Shown here piece by piece: positions 53,391 through 61,157 of a stretch of 64,000 bases of DNA; positions within the stretch are counted from its first letter, which is position 1, and each line of letters starts with the position of its first letter. Position numbers and translations under genes: made by a program. Under the pieces are notes generated by a model that was given only the letters and a program-made list of their open reading frames with translations, did no database searches and was not told the DNA's origin. This stretch comes from Candidatus Electrothrix aestuarii (GTDB lineage Bacteria > Desulfobacterota > Desulfobulbia > Desulfobulbales > Desulfobulbaceae): positions 2,228,501-2,292,500 of the forward strand of contig CP159373.1 of NCBI GenBank assembly GCA_032595685.2, in the 5' to 3' direction.

Positions 53391-54404
53391 ATGGAGACCT
53401 CTGATATTATCATCTACAAGACCCATGACGGCAAAAGCTCCGTCGCCCTTTATGCCCAGGATGGCAACGTGTGGCTTAATCAGAAGCAACTGGCGGAACT
53501 TTTTGACACCTCTAAGCCGAATATCAGTATGCACATAGCTAACGTGCTGGAAGAAGGGGAGTTGAGCGATAATTCAGTTGTTAAGGATTTCTTAACAACT
53601 GCCGCAGACGGCAAACAGTACAAGGTTCGGTACTATGCCCTTCCTATGATACTTGCAGTCGGTTTCCGGGTGCGCAGTATTCGCGGGACGCAGTTTCGCC
53701 AGTGGGCAAACCGCCATCTGCATGAGTATATGGTCAAGGGCTTTTTGATAGACGATGAGCGGTTGAAAAACCCGGATGGTCGCCCGGATTATTTTGATGA
53801 GATGCTGGAGCGCATTCGGGACATCCGCGCTTCAGAAAAACGTTTTTACCAAAAAGTTCGTGACCTCTTCGCTCTCAGCAGCGATTACGAGAGCAGCGAC
53901 AAGGCCACCCAGATGTTTTTTTCCGAAGTACAGAACAAGCTCCTGTTTGCCGTGACCGAGCAGACAGCGGCGGAAATTATCGTTAGTCGGGCCAGTGCTG
54001 AAAAAAACAACATGGGCCTGACCAGCTGGAAAGGATCGGTTGTCCGCAAGCAGGATATCTACATTGCAAAGAACTATCTCTCAGCCGATGAAATCGACAC
54101 TCTGAACCGTCTGGTTGTCATCTTTCTGGAAACAGCGGAGTTGCGGGCAAAGAGACGCATTGATACAACGATGGATTTCTGGCGGCAAAACGTTGACCAG
54201 ATTATTCAGTCCAACGACTTTGCCTTACTGGAGAATAAGGGCAGCATCAGCAAGAAGCGGATGGAACATATTGCCTTGGCTGAATACGGCCAATTCGACG
54301 AAAGGCGGAAAGCCTATGAGGCGGAGCTTGCCGACCTGCAGGATGAAGAGGAGTTGAGGCTGTTGGAAAGTAGGGTGAAAGGTCGGAAGAGGCAAGGGGA
54401 ATGA
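53391..54404 (+). CDS. rhuM: RhuM-family protein
   Basis: 337 residues of the virulence RhuM (cell filamentation/Fic-associated, Bro-N-like) family. The N-terminal half holds the DNA-binding-like segment VWLNQKQLAELFDTSKPNIS and the RGTQFRQWANRHLHEYMVKG block. The C-terminal half is helical with LTSWKGSVVRKQDI and LSADEIDTLNRLVVIFLETAE. Members are found on genomic islands in many bacteria; their action is not settled, but toxin-like or regulatory roles are suggested. The position downstream of a tRNA gene fits acquired DNA. A preceding small ORF is probably translated with it. Confidence 0.88.
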   Translation: METSDIIIYKTHDGKSSVALYAQDGNVWLNQKQLAELFDTSKPNISMHIANVLEEGELSDNSVVKDFLTTAADGKQYKVRYYALPMILAVGFRVRSIRGTQFRQWANRHLHEYMVKGFLIDDERLKNPDGRPDYFDEMLERIRDIRASEKRFYQKVRDLFALSSDYESSDKATQMFFSEVQNKLLFAVTEQTAAEIIVSRASAEKNNMGLTSWKGSVVRKQDIYIAKNYLSADEIDTLNRLVVIFLETAELRAKRRIDTTMDFWRQNVDQIIQSNDFALLENKGSISKKRMEHIALAEYGQFDERRKAYEAELADLQDEEELRLLESRVKGRKRQGE

Positions 54405-54503
54405 TTACTCAACTATTTTTTGCGGTTCAGGGGTGTAGCTCCTGAATCGAAAGCTTTTTTTGCAGCCTTGAAGAAAACAAGGACAATTAAGGCAGAAAAA
54501 AGG

Positions 54504-54539
54504 AAGGCTGTACAAGGAAACTTGTACAGCCTTTTTTTT
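54504..54539 (+). terminator. Terminator after rhuM
   Basis: AAGGCTGTACAAG and CTTGTACAGCC pair around GAAA and are followed by eight T. A strong terminator that, read in reverse, could also end the convergent gene. Confidence 0.9.
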
Positions 54540-54616
54540 GAAGTATTGAGCCGAAACGAAAATATTTTACTTCTCTTTTGTTGCTCTGTGCTTACTACAA
54601 GGAGAACGACGAGAGT

Positions 54617-54934
54617 TTATGACATTGCATTGGAATCAATCCAGACGGTTCCAGCATCGATGAAGTAATCCAAGTCTTCTTCATAATCTCTGTTTCTCAG
54701 GCAAAGGTCCAGGAGAAATTCCCTGGCATGCTTATACATTTTATTTCGCCTTCTCTCTATCTCTTCCTGCCCTCCCTTATGTGTTATTCCTTCGATTATA
54801 CCCTCAATGATGGATTCCAGGATAGGGGTGTAATCGGCGGCATTATCCATAAGGATGGATTCATGACGTAGGTGCAGACTGTCAAGTATTGACAGGAGTA
54901 TTCTTTCTTCCTTGGTTTTCATGGCGCTACTCAT
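54617..54934 (-). CDS. Small helical hypothetical protein
   Basis: About 105 residues, mostly charged helices (TKEERILLSILDSLHLRHES, ERRRNKMYKHAREFLLDL) and an acidic end. No cysteine motif, signal or membrane segment except one cysteine in LCLRNRD. Not recognised. Starts at 54934 (MSSAMKT) or 54922 (MKTKEER) are both possible, neither with a strong ribosome site. It faces rhuM tail to tail and lies downstream of the two-CW/PstS-OmpA group on the same strand. Confidence 0.5.
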   Translation of the reverse strand: MSSAMKTKEERILLSILDSLHLRHESILMDNAADYTPILESIIEGIIEGITHKGGQEEIERRRNKMYKHAREFLLDLCLRNRDYEEDLDYFIDAGTVWIDSNAMS

Positions 54935-55016
54935 CAGGTAAAAGTTATGCAATGGTTGAACGCTTGCGATGCTTTGGTTTTAGGAGACGTTGTTCCAAGC
55001 ATAAGGGGCAAGGCGC

Positions 55017-55367
55017 TTAGGCGTGGAGCTCAACATGTCCCCGACGTTTTATCTCGTTTAGGACAACTCCGGTTACTTTGAAATAAGGGATTTCTTCTTT
55101 CCTGACCAGATGGTAAAAATCGCATTGCAGGCATTCTGTGTTTTTGGCTTTGCTGAGTTTGCCCCTTTTTTCCGTTGTGCTCTGGCAGAGATTATCTCGG
55201 AGCACCCAGCAGCAACGCCCGCCGTTCAGACCGTCATGGACACCGTCAGCCCTCTGTTCCAGGGCAACAGGACAGACTCCCTCAGCGGAGTTAATGCCTC
55301 CGGGCTCCCTGCCGCAACGTTTGAACTCCCAACAGTTGATTTTTTTCTGTTTCATGATGATCCCCAT
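55017..55367 (-). CDS. Two-CW-type cysteine protein (copy 1)
   Basis: 116 residues of the two-CW type: a first block INCWEFKRCGREPGG, a second block GGRCCWVLRDNLC, and a third cysteine pair ECLQCDFYHLV. These cysteines probably bind a metal or form an Fe-S-like site; the family has no proven function and is common in Desulfobacterota. The C-terminal segment (PYFKVTGVVLNEIKRRGHVE) has parallels in copy 3. The ATG at 55367 follows GGAGG by 8 bases; a 7-residue longer start is less likely. It lies just downstream of the PstS-OmpA gene, with paralogues on the other side. Confidence 0.75.
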   Translation of the reverse strand: MGIIMKQKKINCWEFKRCGREPGGINSAEGVCPVALEQRADGVHDGLNGGRCCWVLRDNLCQSTTEKRGKLSKAKNTECLQCDFYHLVRKEEIPYFKVTGVVLNEIKRRGHVELHA

Positions 55368-55450
55368 GACGTCTTCCTCCAATTGCAAGATAGTGGGTAA
55401 ATGTGAGCAGAACTTGAGCAGCGTGTTATGTTTTGTTCAGCATCAAGCTG

Positions 55451-56833
55451 TTATTTGATCCAAACTTCAACCCGACGATTTTTCTCGCGTCCAGAAGCTG
55501 TGGTATTGGAGGCGATAGGCAATTCCTCACCAACACAGATGACGTCGCGTATGGGCAGACCCATTGCCTCGAACTCTTCCTTGACGGCCTCTGCCCGTCT
55601 GCATGACTTGTTGAAGTTCTCTTCGTACGGGCCTTCGCTATCGGAAAATCCGACCAGAATGGTCTCGCCTATGCGGTTTGTTGCCAAGAAGTTCATCAAC
55701 CTGTCCAGATCACGTAGGCCTCTATTATCCAGCTTCATGGTGTCTCCTTTAAAACGAAAACTTGCGGATAATTTTTTGGCTCCTCGTACCGTATTCAGAT
55801 ATTTATAGAGTTTTTGGAAATTATGATTTAATCCAGAAACCTCTACCTTATGTTCAGAGGCTGTGATGGTGAGATCAACAAAGTGATTTTGGCGGACATA
55901 TTTTTGTCCCTCTTCGCCTAGGGCAAAGGCTATAAATTGCTGAGAGTAAGGATTGTCGGGCAGGGCAGGGATGTATAGGTGTAACCGACGGCTGACAGGA
56001 TAATCTTCTGTTGCCACCGTGAAAACTGTGGGTCTAATGGCTGTACCACCATCTGAAATACTGAGAACCTTATTGAATTTTACATAGGGAAGCCCGCAAT
56101 AACCGATGGCATTTATATCCGCGTTAACAGCATCAGAGAGCTTTTCGTTGGAGTCCCATAAGGTCGCAGAGGATGCTGTTTTTTTTCCTTTTCCCAGGAT
56201 GAGACTTTTAAAGGTATCATGGGTACCTGAATTCTCATCACGGCCATGAATCTTTATGGCGCCATCCCTTCCGCCGACTTCTGACCAATTTTTGATTTCA
56301 CCGGTGAATATCTTGGCAAGGGTCTCGGACTTCATGCGTGAGCGAATGGTATTGGCTGCATTGACGATAATGGCCACGCCGTCCAGAGCCAGGATATGCT
56401 CACTGGCCACCCCCTTCATATCGCCGAACTCGGCAAGTGCCTCAACTTCTTTGTCTTTGACTCGACGTGAAGCCATCGCGATGTCGCAAGTGCCTGCTTT
56501 CAGATCCTTGAAACCAGTTGACGAGCCGTGGGCCTTAATCTCGATAACACGGGTTTTGTTCTCAGAAGGAAATTTTCCCTCCACATCCACTTCAGCGCCG
56601 GGAACCAGTACATTGCGGGAAACAGATTGGGCACCCATTTTTTTCAGGAAAGCCTCAGCCAGATCTGGTGCAAGCTTAGCTCCTATGGTGTTTGAACCGT
56701 GGAGGCGGAGAATTGTTTCTTTTCCCTGCGCACTTGCTGCCTTGATCAGAGAAAGGCTTAACAGGATAATGAGGGCTATTGTTGCCACCCCTTTGTACAT
56801 ACTACTTGTTAGAAAATCGTCATTCTCTTGCAT
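55451..56833 (-). CDS. PstS-like substrate-binding protein fused to OmpA domain
   Basis: 460 residues. The export segment (VATIALIILLSLSLIKAASA) is followed by a periplasmic-binding domain of the phosphate-binding (PBP-like) type: LRLHGSNTIGAKLAPDLAEA, KAGTCDIAMASRRVKDKE, SGTHDTFKSLILG and IGYCGLPYVKFNKV. The C-terminal 110 residues are an OmpA-like peptidoglycan-binding domain (TILVGFSDSEGPYEENFNKS, SCRRAEAVKEEFEAMGLP, REKNRRVEVWIK). It probably binds phosphate or a similar anion while tethered to the wall. No transporter genes adjoin it; two-CW genes flank both sides. Confidence 0.88.
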   Translation of the reverse strand: MQENDDFLTSSMYKGVATIALIILLSLSLIKAASAQGKETILRLHGSNTIGAKLAPDLAEAFLKKMGAQSVSRNVLVPGAEVDVEGKFPSENKTRVIEIKAHGSSTGFKDLKAGTCDIAMASRRVKDKEVEALAEFGDMKGVASEHILALDGVAIIVNAANTIRSRMKSETLAKIFTGEIKNWSEVGGRDGAIKIHGRDENSGTHDTFKSLILGKGKKTASSATLWDSNEKLSDAVNADINAIGYCGLPYVKFNKVLSISDGGTAIRPTVFTVATEDYPVSRRLHLYIPALPDNPYSQQFIAFALGEEGQKYVRQNHFVDLTITASEHKVEVSGLNHNFQKLYKYLNTVRGAKKLSASFRFKGDTMKLDNRGLRDLDRLMNFLATNRIGETILVGFSDSEGPYEENFNKSCRRAEAVKEEFEAMGLPIRDVICVGEELPIASNTTASGREKNRRVEVWIK

Positions 56834-57054
56834 AACAGTTCCTCTCTCGTTTTTGCTTTGAATTTATCTTATTGGCCACAAGAGCTTGCTCCTGCTTTCT
56901 CTCTTCAGCCAATCGGCTAATAAAAAGGAAAAAGATTCAGAAAAGGTTAGGGAGGGGATAATAAACAGTTAGTTCCTTCCTGATGGAAAGCTAAAAAATA
57001 TTATATAATTAATGAAGTACGCAAGGTCGAGAAGATGGTTAAGTCGTGAGACGG

Positions 57055-57333
57055 CTATATCGTGACAATCAGCTCGGTCGAACTTGCCACTGTTTTATAG
57101 AAGCTGCATACATTGCATTCCATGCAATCTTCGCTGCAACCGAACTCGGTGTTCCCGTCTTTATCGCAAAATGATCGGACAAGCCAACAGCATCTTCCAC
57201 CGTTTTGACCGCCATGTACTCCGTGAAGGCGGGAAGCAAACGCAACCGGACAGAGACCGTGTGCCGGTACATTCTTCCCGTTTAATTCCCTGCCGCATTT
57301 TTGAAATTCCCAACAGTTTGCCTTGTTCATCAT
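57055..57333 (-). CDS. Two-CW-type cysteine protein (copy 2)
   Basis: About 92 residues: NKANCWEFQKCGRELNG, GGRCCWLVRSFC and the later CSEDCMECNVCSFYKTV. It follows copy 3 directly; starts at 57333/57330 leave a short gap, and the longer frame from 57360 overlaps the end of copy 3. No good ribosome site distinguishes them, so translation may be coupled to copy 3. It lacks the C-terminal extension of copies 1 and 3. Confidence 0.7.
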   Translation of the reverse strand: MMNKANCWEFQKCGRELNGKNVPAHGLCPVAFASRLHGVHGGQNGGRCCWLVRSFCDKDGNTEFGCSEDCMECNVCSFYKTVASSTELIVTI

Positions 57334-57349
57334 GTCCGATGTCCGAGAG

Positions 57350-57706
57350 TTATCTCTCATAAGACAATCCGGTTACTTTGTATAAAGACATCAGTATGCT
57401 TCTGCTGTACCTGTACGCCTTGTTCCGAATGATTTTACGGGGGAAACGCTCTGATTTCTTTACATGAATATGAAAACGGCATTGGCGGCATTCCTTGATT
57501 TCATCCACGCGACAGGCCCGCATTATTTTTTCGCATGCCGCTTCACGGAGAATCCAGCAGGAGCGACCCCCATTTTTTCCGTTATTTATACCGTTATGCT
57601 CTACCGATACAGGAACGGAACAGCTCCCGTATTTTTCAATGTTGCTGCCTCCCGGCTCTCTCCCGCATTGTTTAAATTCCCAGCAATTCATCCTGTTGTC
57701 ACTCAT
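57350..57706 (-). CDS. Two-CW-type cysteine protein (copy 3)
   Basis: 118 residues: MNCWEFKQCGREPGGSNIEK, GGRSCWILREAACEK and ECRQCRFHIHVKKSERFPRK, then a basic C-terminal tail that ends SLYKVTGLSYER, similar to the VTGVVLNEI end of copy 1. The three copies differ clearly in sequence, so they are old paralogues and not recent duplicates. The ribosome site is weak. Confidence 0.72.
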   Translation of the reverse strand: MSDNRMNCWEFKQCGREPGGSNIEKYGSCSVPVSVEHNGINNGKNGGRSCWILREAACEKIMRACRVDEIKECRQCRFHIHVKKSERFPRKIIRNKAYRYSRSILMSLYKVTGLSYER

Positions 57707-57864
57707 TACGTTAATTACACTTATGTACGTTATATTAAGCGGATTGCAAGGGAAACACCCGTTCTTCAGGAACTGTATGACGGAAAAATAACAGGTTCAA
57801 AATGAAATCATAACGTACTGGGTTTATCTTTTTATGAGACATAACCTCAACCGACGTGCGCCGT

Positions 57865-58008
57865 ATGACATACTTTTCCATTATTCTCTGTATCGCCCTG
57901 CTGATAGGAATCGCCAATTTTTTTCTCTCTTCTCTCAAGAACGAAAAAATTCCGGCCAATGCTCAACTGCTGGTGGATGCTTGGAACTCATTAAGCGAAA
58001 AAAGATAG
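57865..58008 (+). CDS. Small single-helix membrane protein
   Basis: 47 codons on the strand opposite to the neighbours. The first half is one hydrophobic helix (YFSIILCIALLIGIANFFLS), the rest is polar (NEKIPANAQLLVDAWNSLSE). The composition fits a real small membrane protein, but no ribosome site precedes the ATG. A GTG three codons upstream is possible. Confidence 0.4.
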   Translation: MTYFSIILCIALLIGIANFFLSSLKNEKIPANAQLLVDAWNSLSEKR

Positions 58009-58014
58009 TGATCG

Positions 58015-58212
58015 CTAGGCTACCTCAGCCTGTGCGATGTCCTTGAGATGCCGTATCCAGCATTGCCAAGGAATGATTTCTTCATGACATGAACAGGGAC
58101 AACCCAAAAAAAATTCTTCCTGAAGAGGACAAAGGCCAAGCTTCAAGGTACAAATCATCTTCGCTGCTTTTTCCAAGGCTACTTCTGTTGTTTCTCTTGT
58201 GATATCCTGCAT
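58015..58212 (-). CDS. Small cysteine-rich protein
   Basis: 65 residues with cysteines clustered as LGLCPLQEEFFLGCPCSCHE, plus one more in PWQCW and one in the N-terminal helix. AAGGAGG sits seven bases before the ATG at 58212, which fixes the start well. The cysteine set could hold a metal. Family not recognised. Confidence 0.65.
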   Translation of the reverse strand: MQDITRETTEVALEKAAKMICTLKLGLCPLQEEFFLGCPCSCHEEIIPWQCWIRHLKDIAQAEVA

Positions 58213-58445
58213 GGTTGCCTCCTTCATTTGAATTTTCAACTCAACCGGAAGATTATCTCTATGACGCCAGTTACAACAATAATCGTGTATTGTTGTTTTT
58301 TTATGATTAACGAATCAGAAAAGTGTTAAGAAAGCGATATGGTTATGTCTGGTTATGTCGTTGCGGCGGATAACCCGGTGTCTGTACGACGGAAGAGAGG
58401 AAAGGGGAGCGTCACGAAAATCGGAGCTGATTCGGAGCTGAAAAA

Positions 58446-58470
58446 AGGGCACTTGCAGGGCAGGTGCCCT
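58446..58470 (-). terminator. Terminator after the 58.5-kb gene
   Basis: AGGGCAC and GTGCCCT pair around an 11-base loop that holds a partial second pairing; on the minus strand it is followed by six T. It ends the leftward hypothetical gene. Confidence 0.75.
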
Positions 58471-58499
58471 GTTGAAGAAACGAAGAAACAGCTTGAGTT

Positions 58500-58754
58500 C
58501 TAAAGAAGAAAATCGAGTTTTTCCCGGAGACTGTTCACAAAATTGTTGCAGCAGCCCCCGACATCGCAGGTAAGATTCTCAACGTTATGACCTGCAAAAA
58601 TGATTACCGGATACCCGCCATGCTCGGAACACGTAAAATCACCGACAGCCCTTTCTATGGACTTGGTTCTTCCTGATAAGACCGCCGCCGCTAGGGGATT
58701 GTTCACGCTTTCTTGGTAAACTTCTTTGCCGCAGATTTTAAACACGATTTCCAT
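58500..58754 (-). CDS. Small hypothetical protein with four cysteines in the second half
   Basis: About 84 residues beginning MEIVFKICGKEVYQESVNNP. Later FTCSEHGG and LTCDVGGCCNNF place four cysteines and a histidine that could bind a metal. The ATG at 58754 has GGAG five bases upstream; a frame six residues longer exists. Not recognised. It has its own terminator. Confidence 0.6.
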   Translation of the reverse strand: MEIVFKICGKEVYQESVNNPLAAAVLSGRTKSIERAVGDFTCSEHGGYPVIIFAGHNVENLTCDVGGCCNNFVNSLREKLDFLL

Positions 58755-58933
58755 CTTCTCTCCAACCTCCATTTCCAGATATTATCATTGAATGAGGTTT
58801 AAGATACTATAGTTTCGTTAGATGACTATTAAAAGATGGTTTGGTTTTGTCCCCTTGTTCCAGTTGCTACGTGCTTTAGATACTGAATGCAACTTCTCTG
58901 CATGGGCAATCTCCCCTGTTTCGTTGGCGCGTC

Positions 58934-59449
58934 TCAATTGCGTTTTTTAGATGTCCAGGAGCGCCAGAGCTGAATCTTACCACCAGAAGATATTTGAGTA
59001 AACAAATCACGAAGCGTATCGTTATGGCCGCTGGTCGTATATTGCTTGCGTTGCCCAGGGCTGAAATTACCTGCCCACAGGTCGATTTCCTCACTGACAG
59101 GTTCGCCCTTATCATTAAGGAGATAAAAAGATATATAGGTATTATGCTTTCGATACCTTGAGGAGTTTTCTATGTCGCATACGCTTTCGTAAAGCCCTGT
59201 ATCATAAATAATGAATTTGGAGCTATGCGCATGCATGCCGTTTATCCAACTGCTTTTCCAGACAAAGGTCTTTGATGTTGCTAACTTTCTTTGTCCATCG
59301 AATGAAACAAGCTCGATTTGATCAAAGACTACTTTGTAGGGAAGCGACTCAGAGATGTCAGACTTTTCGTCGAGCCCGAATTCTTCTATATCATCAAGTC
59401 GATCTTCAAGCATTTTAATGCGATCCAGTAGTTCGCTATAATTTTTCAT
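58934..59449 (-). CDS. Hypothetical protein with N-terminal coiled coil
   Basis: 171 residues. A short N-terminal coiled coil (YSELLDRIKMLEDRLDDIEE) precedes a beta-rich domain with many aromatic residues (KVVFDQIELVSFDGQRKLAT, NTYISFYLLNDKGEPVSEEI, GGKIQLWRSWTSKK). No enzyme motif. AAGGAGG lies eight bases before the ATG at 59449, so the start is secure. Family not recognised. Confidence 0.65.
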   Translation of the reverse strand: MKNYSELLDRIKMLEDRLDDIEEFGLDEKSDISESLPYKVVFDQIELVSFDGQRKLATSKTFVWKSSWINGMHAHSSKFIIYDTGLYESVCDIENSSRYRKHNTYISFYLLNDKGEPVSEEIDLWAGNFSPGQRKQYTTSGHNDTLRDLFTQISSGGKIQLWRSWTSKKRN

Positions 59450-59655
59450 AAACTTATCCTCCTTGTTATTACCTAGATTCAAATATTATCACAGCAGGGT
59501 AATTCGGTAAATTTTTTGATTATCATTCTTAATGGTAAGCAAATAAAAAAAAGGAAGTCAATTTTTTTGGGGAGGAAAAAAGAGGAAAACGAGAGGGGAG
59601 GGCAGAGAATCGCAAGTTTGCGTTGAAAAAATATTTAGCTGAGTTTAGATGGTTT

Positions 59656-59943
59656 TTAACAGCATCCAGTTATCACTTCACGGCCAAGTAGTTTATTGAT
59701 CCAGGAGGCTATAACAAGAGAAGCACAGCCTACGCCCGGAGTAACGCTTAATGCTCCAACAGGGCAATTCTTTGCACAGGCCCCGCACTCTATGCAGGTA
59801 TTGGCATCATGAAGAACAGCTTTTTTTTCAACAAGCTTAAAGAGACGATGGGGGCATACGACCTGGCAGCGACCGCATCCTATGCATTTTTCCTCTGCGA
59901 GGTTGAGGCTTGTTGTATTTTCTATGTAGCGAAAGCCGTTCAT
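59656..59943 (-). CDS. hgcB: HgcB-like dicluster ferredoxin
   Basis: 95 residues with two 4Fe-4S motifs: CIGCGRCQVVCP (Cys20, 23, 26, 30) and CIECGACAKNCP (Cys50, 53, 56, 60). Beyond them is GVGCA with Cys73 and a C-terminal vicinal pair Cys94-Cys95. Known HgcB (95 residues in D. desulfuricans ND132) has this plan, including Cys73 and Cys94/95. In mercury methylation HgcB reduces the corrinoid of HgcA and may pass Hg(II). It starts 37 bases after the HgcA-like gene ends, consistent with one operon. Confidence 0.88.
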   Translation of the reverse strand: MNGFRYIENTTSLNLAEEKCIGCGRCQVVCPHRLFKLVEKKAVLHDANTCIECGACAKNCPVGALSVTPGVGCASLVIASWINKLLGREVITGCC

Positions 59944-59980
59944 CGCGAGCTCCGGGGAGGTTGTTTTGTAGCGAAAAGGA

Positions 59981-61138
59981 TTAGGGCAGAAAGGGGGCGC
60001 TCATCCAGAGGATGAGGCTCAGCACTGTGAAAAGCAGCTGAACGGGGATGCCTCGATGCATTTCATATTCCACCCCGGACAGGGAGGTGAAGGGGGTGCT
60101 GCCTGTAAACATCATCGATTGGTATGAACTCATAGCCAGGGTCCAGAACAAGAGGGCCATGCGCTCTCCTAAAGCAAGTTGTTCTGCCATGCTCAGAGAA
60201 AAGAGTAGCCCAAGAGCCAGAGCTGGCCAGATTCCTTTTATCCAGAACTGGCGACCCGGTAACCAGGGTAAAAGAATTGGTGTAAGCAATGAGCCGCTTA
60301 TGCTTCCTAGAACGCTTGCAACTATCATAGAGAGTCCTCTTGAGCCCGCCTCATGAAAATCGAAGCCTGTAAGGCCTATTCCCGAGATGAGAAAGGCGAT
60401 AAGAGCAAGGATGGCAAAGGGACGGAGTAGAAGATAAAACTCTACAGGGGTAAGCACTGCCCGTTCTTTCATGGTGAAGGTGATGCTGCGCATAGCCTCT
60501 GTGGCTGTGTTTTTCTGCTGGAGAAAAGCGGTAAGGTCCTTGGCCTGGATAGGGCCGAACAAGGCCTGCAATCCACATTCTTTTTCGACCTTCTGGAGAG
60601 AGACACCAGGGGCAGCAAGCTGGGGCAAGATCAGGGTAGGGCGGGGAGTGATTTCTTTGATCCGGGTCTGCTCAACAGAGAAGATAAGCTCTTCGCTAGA
60701 AAAGGTTCCTTGGCCCGCAGCGCACCAGACGTTTACCCCACGGGTATCAAGCACCAGGAGCCAGGCATTCATATGCTTCAGGCTAAAGCGAACCGCATCA
60801 AAAGAAAGCTTATAATTCGCCGTGACAAGAAAGGGTGCATCAGGTCCAGGGTGTCCGACAGCATACAATCCGGGAGTGATGCGATATTGACCTCGTTTGT
60901 AGCCTATTCTGACCCTGATCGTTCCCAGCCAGTCTTTTCTTGCTGGAGTGGTTGCAACCTGTGGAACTGGGCCAAGAGGGCTAGGGATAAAATCTACAAC
61001 AAAGGGTTCAACTCTATAGCCTGCTCGTTCATGAACCCCAGACCGAGGCTCAGGCTTTGGGCCTCAGCAGGGGGCATCGTTGGGCACGGAAGGTCTGCTA
61101 ATTGTACTTTGGAGCTTTGGGAGCTGTTGCAGCTGCAT
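59981..61138 (-). CDS. hgcA: HgcA-like corrinoid membrane protein with in-frame TGA
   Basis: 385 codons if read through one TGA (codon 25). Residues 40-215 form the corrinoid-binding domain with the cap-helix motif NVWCAAGQGTF (Cys139, the expected cobalt ligand). Five transmembrane helices follow, as in HgcA (for example FAILALIAFLISGIG, VQLLFTVLSLILWMSAPFLP). The frame upstream of the TTG at 60868 clearly continues the family: YRVEPFVVDFIPSPLGPVPQ and WLGTIRVRIGYKRGQYRITP. It extends through PKPEPRSG to the TGA and on to an ATG at 61138 (AGGG nine bases upstream). No ATG or GTG start exists between TGA and 60868. The cap helix has Gln where the usual motif has Lys. A role in mercury methylation or a related corrinoid methyl transfer is inferred. 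Confidence 0.8.
61064..61066 (-). other. Candidate selenocysteine codon (TGA) in hgcA
   Basis: In-frame TGA directly after a Cys codon, giving PC-U-GPKP. A Cys-Cys-Gly-Pro motif is what I recall at this place in relatives, which would make this a Cys-to-Sec change. The following GC-rich bases can fold in at least two ways (GAGGC with GCCTC, or CCCA with TGGG), so a bacterial SECIS is possible but not proven. Confidence 0.55.
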
Positions 61139-61157
61139 GATAAGTTTCCCTGAAGGA

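Noticed and set aside
61064..61066. Treating the TGA in hgcA as proof of a pseudogene
   Set aside because: The rest of the frame is intact, the family sequence continues on both sides without frameshift, and the neighbouring hgcB is complete. A recoded or strain-specific stop remains possible, so it is kept as a finding.
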